DNA from: Larkinella punicea
GTDB lineage: Bacteria > Bacteroidota > Bacteroidia > Cytophagales > Spirosomataceae
Direction: 5' to 3'
Assembly: GCF_003334855.1 (NCBI RefSeq)
Contig: NZ_QOWE01000006.1
Location: 186,001 to 250,000, forward strand
Length of the DNA stretch: 64,000 nucleotides
The number at the start of each line of letters is the position of its first letter. The stretch's first letter is position 1. This document shows, piece after piece, positions 59,983 to 64,000 of the stretch. The notes under the pieces were generated by a model. It saw only the letters and a list, made by a program, of their open reading frames with translations, did not search any database and was not told the origin of the DNA. The position numbers were made by a program, and so were the translations under genes.

Positions 59983-61278
59983 TTACTTCCCGAACAGAAT
60001 GGTGAATTCCGTCCAGCCGTCCGGATTGGTTTTGAGGGAAAAAGGAAAACCGTGATTGAGCAGAATATCGCGGGTGAGGGTGAGACCGATGCCCTGGCCG
60101 TCGGGTTTGGTGCTGAAGAAGGGATTGAACAGGTTGGTTTCCAGATCCGGGCTGATCGGTAGGCCATTATCACGGATGATCAGGTGCTCAGGAGTTACCA
60201 GTATGTCGACTGTTTGTCCGGCAACACAGGCTTCAATGGCATTTTTGATCACATTGACCAACACCTGTTCCAGTTGTACGACATCCACCGGAACCCAGAC
60301 AGAATCGGGCGGTAACGCATGGTGAAGCACAACCCCGCGCGCAGCCGCCTGTGGGTGCATCAATCGACTCACATTGTGCACCATTTCGTTCAGGTCAGTG
60401 GGGTTTTTATGGGGTTGCGGGAGCCGGACCACATCGGCAAACCGGCGCATGAAAAGATTCAGGCGGTCGTTGCGTTCAATAGCGATTTGGAGCGCGTGGC
60501 TAACGTCCTCCTGATCAGGCGCATCCATGTAGGATTTGGTGACATTCAGAATGGAGTTGATGGCACCGATGGAGTTGTTTACTTCGTGGGCCATCATCCG
60601 AATCACCTTGCTGTAGGCTTTTTTCTCGGACTCCAGAATCTCGCTCGTTAATTCCTCGATCAGTATAAAATCGCGCCGGAAACCCCGGTCCATGAAGTGG
60701 GATCGCTGAATCCGGTAGGTTTCAATTCCCGTTCCTTTCAGGGTTCGGGTTTCATTGTCGTTCGATTGTGCCAATTGGTTAAGCAGTGGGTGGTCAATGT
60801 CTGATAAATACCGTCCGGTTAACTGGTTCGCAGGGCGTTGGAGCAAGGCCGTTGCTTTCGGGTTGGCCGACGAAATCCGCCGGTCAAAATCGAAAATCAG
60901 CGTGGCGATGGGTGAGGCTTCGATGAGCTTTTCCAGAAAAAACTGCTGTTCCATTTGTTTGGTGCGTTCCTCACGAAGCTGGTCGATCATGAGGTTGTAG
61001 ACGTCGATCAGCCCATCGACTTCACGGTTGCCGGTGGGCACAAACTTGATCGTAAAATCCTTGTCCTTAATCGCTTCAATGCCCGCTGAAATAAACTGCG
61101 ACGGTTGCCCGAAAGCCCGGTAAATCTGGATGGCTGCCAGCACCGAAGCCAGCACCAGTACCTCCGAAACGATGAAAAGCAGCTTGTTTTCCTGAAGCCA
61201 TTTAAAAATAAGGAAAATCAGAGCCGCGTGGATCGCGATGATGTAGAACAGGTATTTTGTCCGCAAGGAAAGTTTCAT
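59983..61278 (-). CDS. NtrB-like sensor histidine kinase
   Basis: The ATG at 61278 gives a 431-aa inner-membrane kinase: two N-terminal helices (about 10-27 and 32-52), a HAMP-like linker, a PAS domain (FFLEKLIEASPIATLIFDFDRRISSANPKATALL) and a HisKA/HATPase domain with the phosphoacceptor His in MMAHEVNNSIGAINSILN, the N box in QLEQVLVNVIKNAIEAC, RDNGLPISPDLE and FFSTKPDGQGIGLTLTRDILLNHG. This is the NtrB/AtoS type that pairs with sigma-54 response regulators, and such a regulator is encoded immediately upstream on the same strand, separated by a hairpin. The AztD operator is ~20 bp downstream. Confidence 0.92.
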   Translation of the reverse strand: MKLSLRTKYLFYIIAIHAALIFLIFKWLQENKLLFIVSEVLVLASVLAAIQIYRAFGQPSQFISAGIEAIKDKDFTIKFVPTGNREVDGLIDVYNLMIDQLREERTKQMEQQFFLEKLIEASPIATLIFDFDRRISSANPKATALLQRPANQLTGRYLSDIDHPLLNQLAQSNDNETRTLKGTGIETYRIQRSHFMDRGFRRDFILIEELTSEILESEKKAYSKVIRMMAHEVNNSIGAINSILNVTKSYMDAPDQEDVSHALQIAIERNDRLNLFMRRFADVVRLPQPHKNPTDLNEMVHNVSRLMHPQAAARGVVLHHALPPDSVWVPVDVVQLEQVLVNVIKNAIEACVAGQTVDILVTPEHLIIRDNGLPISPDLETNLFNPFFSTKPDGQGIGLTLTRDILLNHGFPFSLKTNPDGWTEFTILFGK

Positions 61279-61297
61279 GAACCCAAGATAAAAGATA

Positions 61298-61381
61298 GGA
61301 ACGCGGATTAGACGGATTGAACGGATTGAAAAAGATTTATTTATCCGTGAAAATCCGTTCAATCCGTCTAATCCGCGTTCC
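61298..61381. repeat. Perfect 30-bp inverted repeat overlapping the response regulator stop codon
   Basis: Arms 61298-61327 and 61352-61381 contain ATTAGACGGATTGAACGGAT. The right arm covers the last codons and stop of the regulator gene (61368-61370), and the left arm lies just before the kinase start. Confidence 0.93.
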
Positions 61382-62750
61382 CATCAAACGGGATTCCGTA
61401 TTTTTCCAGCCGTCGATACAAAGCAAACCGTGTGATGCCCAGCGCCCGTGCCACTTTGGAAACCCGGTTGTTGTAGAAATCCATCGCCCGGCGAATCATC
61501 TGGAATTCCAGTTCGTCCAGCGTGATGGTGCCGATTTCGGGTAACCGCACCGATTCCTGCCGGACGGTCGAAAGCGGAACGTGCTTCTGAAAGTCGCTGA
61601 TTTCCAGTTCATCTTTGGTGGATAACAAAACCGTGCGTTCCACGATGTTTTTCAACTGGCGGATGTTGCCCGGCAACGCCAGGTTTCGCGCCCATTTCAG
61701 CGCCGACGGATTGACGGTCAGCCGGGGCCGCTCGTAGATGGTTTTCAGGTTGTTGACAAAATAAGTCACCAGCGGGGGAATGTCGTCGGGCCGTTCGCGC
61801 AGTGCCGGAAGTTTAACGGTGATGAGGTTGATGCGGTAAAACAAATCCTCGCGAAACGTGCCTTTGGCTACCATCTCTTCCAGATTGCGGTTGGTGGCGC
61901 AGATGACGCGCACATCGACCGACTTGCTGCGGCTGCTGCCCAGCGGTTCGAAGGTGCGGTCCTGCAAAACCCGCAGCAATTTGACCTGGCTCGACAGATC
62001 GAGATCGCCGATTTCGTCCAGAAAAATGCTGCCTTTGTTGGCGAGTTCAAACCGCCCGACGCGGTCGGATTTGGCGTCGGTGAAAGCCCCGCGCAGGTGG
62101 CCGAACAGCTCACTTTCAAACAAGGTCGACGAAATACCGCCCAGATTGACTTTTACGAACGGTTTGCTCCGGCGTCGGCTGTTCTGGTGAATGGCTTCGG
62201 CAATCAGTTCCTTGCCCGTTCCGCTTTCGCCCGTAATCAAAACCGGGGCGTCGGTGGGCGACACGCGGCCGATCGTTTCCAGAATGTCGAGCAGTTTGGC
62301 GTCTTCGCCGACAATGTGTTCAAACTGGTACTGCTGATCGAGTTTCTGGCGGCTGGGTGACAGCGGCTGGGCCGGTTTGGGCTGAGCCAGATTTAAAACC
62401 GTGCGGATGGATTGCAGCACATAGTCATTCTGCCACGGTTTGGTGATGAAGTCTTTTGCCCCGGCTTTCATGCCCTGCACGGCCAGATCGATGGTGCCCC
62501 AGCCCGTAATCAGAATCACCGGAACTGTTGGATAGCCCGCCCGAATCACGTTCAGGAGTTTCAGGCCTTCTTCGCCGGAGGTTTCGATGGAAAAATTCAT
62601 ATCCAGCAACACCAGTTCTGGCGTCTCGGCGTCGAGGGCTTCCAGGGCCTGCGCAGGATTCTCAGCGGTTTTCACGGTGAAACCATCCCTCCGCAGCAGG
62701 AGCGAAAGGGAGGTCTGAACCGCAATATCGTCGTCGATAATTAAGAGCAT
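61368..62750 (-). CDS. Sigma-54-dependent response regulator (NtrC family)
   Basis: This 460-aa regulator has a receiver domain (LLIIDDDIAVQTSL, phosphoacceptor Asp54 in ELVLLDMNFS, K in FITKPWQ), an AAA+ ATPase (ITGESGTGKELIAEAIH Walker A, GSIFLDEIGDLDLSSQVKLLRVLQ) and a Fis-type helix-turn-helix (FYNNRVSKVARALGITRFALYRRLEKYGI). The sigma-54 contact loop reads GAFTDA, a variant of GAFTGA that keeps the F and T needed for activation. It works with the kinase encoded downstream. The FtsX-like permease gene upstream on the same strand is a likely target; binding sites would lie outside the window. Confidence 0.94.
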   Translation of the reverse strand: MLLIIDDDIAVQTSLSLLLRRDGFTVKTAENPAQALEALDAETPELVLLDMNFSIETSGEEGLKLLNVIRAGYPTVPVILITGWGTIDLAVQGMKAGAKDFITKPWQNDYVLQSIRTVLNLAQPKPAQPLSPSRQKLDQQYQFEHIVGEDAKLLDILETIGRVSPTDAPVLITGESGTGKELIAEAIHQNSRRRSKPFVKVNLGGISSTLFESELFGHLRGAFTDAKSDRVGRFELANKGSIFLDEIGDLDLSSQVKLLRVLQDRTFEPLGSSRSKSVDVRVICATNRNLEEMVAKGTFREDLFYRINLITVKLPALRERPDDIPPLVTYFVNNLKTIYERPRLTVNPSALKWARNLALPGNIRQLKNIVERTVLLSTKDELEISDFQKHVPLSTVRQESVRLPEIGTITLDELEFQMIRRAMDFYNNRVSKVARALGITRFALYRRLEKYGIPFDGNAD

Positions 62751-62761
62751 GTTAAAAGTTA

Positions 62762-62863
62762 TTTCGCAGAGTTAAGCAGAGAAAATCAGAGTTTAGCAGA
62801 GTTTGCATTGAAAAACTTTTTTTCTCTGCTTAACTCTGATTTTCTCCGCTTAACTCTGCGAAA
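62762..62863. repeat. 40-bp inverted repeat of GCAGAGTTAAGCAGAGAAAA units (two mismatches)
   Basis: Arms 62762-62801 and 62824-62863 pair with two mismatches, and each arm holds two near-repeats of AGAGTTAAGCAGAG. It lies between the permease gene and the response regulator gene, probably as a terminator for the permease. Confidence 0.9.
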
Positions 62864-62870
62864 CAAATAC

Positions 62871-64000
62871 TTATTCCTCATGCAACGCCACCGCCGGTTG
62901 AATCCGTGCGGCCAGGCGACTGGGGAAGAGGGCGCAGAGTGTAACAATCCCGTAAATGACCACGACCGATATGGCAATGGCGGTCAGGTATATACCGGCC
63001 TGAATATCGAAGACGTTCATCAATGGGAATTGCATCGCAAACAAGAGTCCAATCAAGAGCGCAAACGTCGCCAGTACCAGGATTTCGCTGATGAATTGTT
63101 GCGAAATACCGTTTCCGGTGGCCCCCAGCGCCCGGCGCAAACCGATTTCGCCCCGGCGTTTGGCAATGCTCAGATTCAGAACGCCGAACAACCCGAGGGC
63201 GACGTTGATCAGCAGGAAACCCGACACGATCAGGAAGATAATAACCGGCACGAGGGTCAGGTTATGCGTGGTTTTTCGCGAATCCGTCAGGTGGTCGACT
63301 TCGACGCTCCAGCCAGCTACCATCGTCGTAATCGCTTTCACCATTTTAGCTTCAAAAACCGCATCGGTCCCCGGTTTTACCCGAATCATCAGCAAATCGT
63401 CCCAGGGTGATTTCGCATCCACCAGTTCAAACAACGCCGGTTTGTCCACCATAAATTCGCCCTTCGACTTAAACGTATTGACAACACCGGTTACTTTGAA
63501 TCGTTCGCTAATGATTTTCCCCAGCGGTTTTTCGTCGCCGAACAATTCCTCCTTCAATTTCCGATTGATAACAACCGGCGAGTATTTGCCGACACTATCC
63601 GCACTTCGGTACCAGCGCCCTTCAACAACGGGAATCACCATTGTTTTGGCATAATTTTCATCGGTTACATAAAAATCTGCTAATACATGCTTTTTATTAT
63701 AATCGATGCCATTGTTCCTCGAACTCTGTGAAAACGGAAAATTGTTGCTCATTCGGGACGCTGATTCAACTTCGGGATACGCCTTGACTCGTTGCAAAAC
63801 CATCTCGATTTTTTGGGCGAGTTCGGTGGTATCTTCATTGCTTTTCAGGCTGATGGCCCAGGCATTCTGGTATTCAAATCCCAGCGGTTCGCGGTAATTC
63901 CGGACGTTGTACACAATCAGCGAAGTCAGTCCGAAGAGGACCAGAAATGAAGCCAAAATCTCCACCAGCAGCAGCGAGTGAGCTTTCTTCTTGTTCCAGA
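62871..64000 (-). CDS. FtsX/MacB-type ABC transporter permease, 5' end outside the window
   Basis: The frame continues off the right edge: before the GTG-like codon at 63965 it reads N-K-K-K-A-H-S-L-L-L-V-E-I, the normal FtsX coupling context, so the true start lies further out. Visible features: helix EILASFLVLFGLTSLIVYNV, periplasmic MacB-PCD-like domain with RVKAYPEVESASRMSNNFP, and the C-terminal FtsX core LINVALGLFGVLNLSIAKRRGEIGLRRALGATGNGI. The ending MQFPLMNVFDIQAGIYLTAIAISV...RIQPAVALHEE is standard. The ~375 visible residues are one half-length permease. Adjacency to the sigma-54 two-component system suggests joint control of envelope export. Confidence 0.9.
   Translation of the reverse strand, partial: WNKKKAHSLLLVEILASFLVLFGLTSLIVYNVRNYREPLGFEYQNAWAISLKSNEDTTELAQKIEMVLQRVKAYPEVESASRMSNNFPFSQSSRNNGIDYNKKHVLADFYVTDENYAKTMVIPVVEGRWYRSADSVGKYSPVVINRKLKEELFGDEKPLGKIISERFKVTGVVNTFKSKGEFMVDKPALFELVDAKSPWDDLLMIRVKPGTDAVFEAKMVKAITTMVAGWSVEVDHLTDSRKTTHNLTLVPVIIFLIVSGFLLINVALGLFGVLNLSIAKRRGEIGLRRALGATGNGISQQFISEILVLATFALLIGLLFAMQFPLMNVFDIQAGIYLTAIAISVVVIYGIVTLCALFPSRLAARIQPAVALHEE

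Overview
The window looks like chromosomal DNA of a Bacteroidota bacterium, most likely Cytophagales near Spirosoma or Larkinella. The reasons are a SusC/SusD outer-membrane pair, DUF4097, DUF4856 and HmuY-like proteins, FtsX-type ABC permeases of the Bacteroidota kind, few Shine-Dalgarno sites, and many long intergenic hairpins. No rRNA, tRNA, CRISPR array or insertion sequence was recognised. Both ends cut a gene: a glycoside hydrolase at the left and an FtsX-like permease at the right.

Layout. 1-9740: exported glycoside hydrolase, MFS exporter, exported methyltransferase, Ohr peroxidase, then a minus-strand stress unit (ECF sigma, zinc-finger/HEAT anti-sigma, two DUF4097 proteins), and moaA. 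9740-20000: ABC permease with a twin dyad operator upstream, three penicillin-binding/beta-lactamase-fold hydrolases, an AraC regulator, a PfpI/DJ-1 protein and a cystathionine gamma-synthase-type enzyme. 20075-27782: SusC/SusD pair, fatty acid desaturase and FabF.

27950-42780 is the accessory core. It holds a membrane TPR protein and a three-gene operon with ATGA overlaps: a 176-aa protein of unknown family, an APH-fold kinase, and a HopA1-type protein fused to a degenerate LanC-like domain. That kinase/lyase/cyclase combination resembles class V lanthipeptide and thioamitide dehydration machinery and is the best candidate for an undescribed system. It is followed by two histidine kinases without partner regulators, a cytoplasmic subtilase next to a ComEC-type metallo-beta-lactamase protein, an FMN hydroxyacid oxidase, a pirin and an AT-rich CHAT protease with a possible receiver-like N-terminus.

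42894-59900: sugar MFS transporter, an ECF sigma factor next to a membrane-anchored trypsin-like protease with an anti-sigma-like N-terminus, then a heme island (hmuT, U, V, S, two HmuY-like proteins, DUF4856 lipoprotein, TonB receptor) and an AztD-like zinc protein with a palindromic operator. 59983-64000: NtrB-like kinase, sigma-54 response regulator and an FtsX-like permease.

Intergenic DNA is crowded with long, nearly perfect inverted repeats of several families. One family has five copies with a conserved loop, and some repeats run into gene 3' ends.
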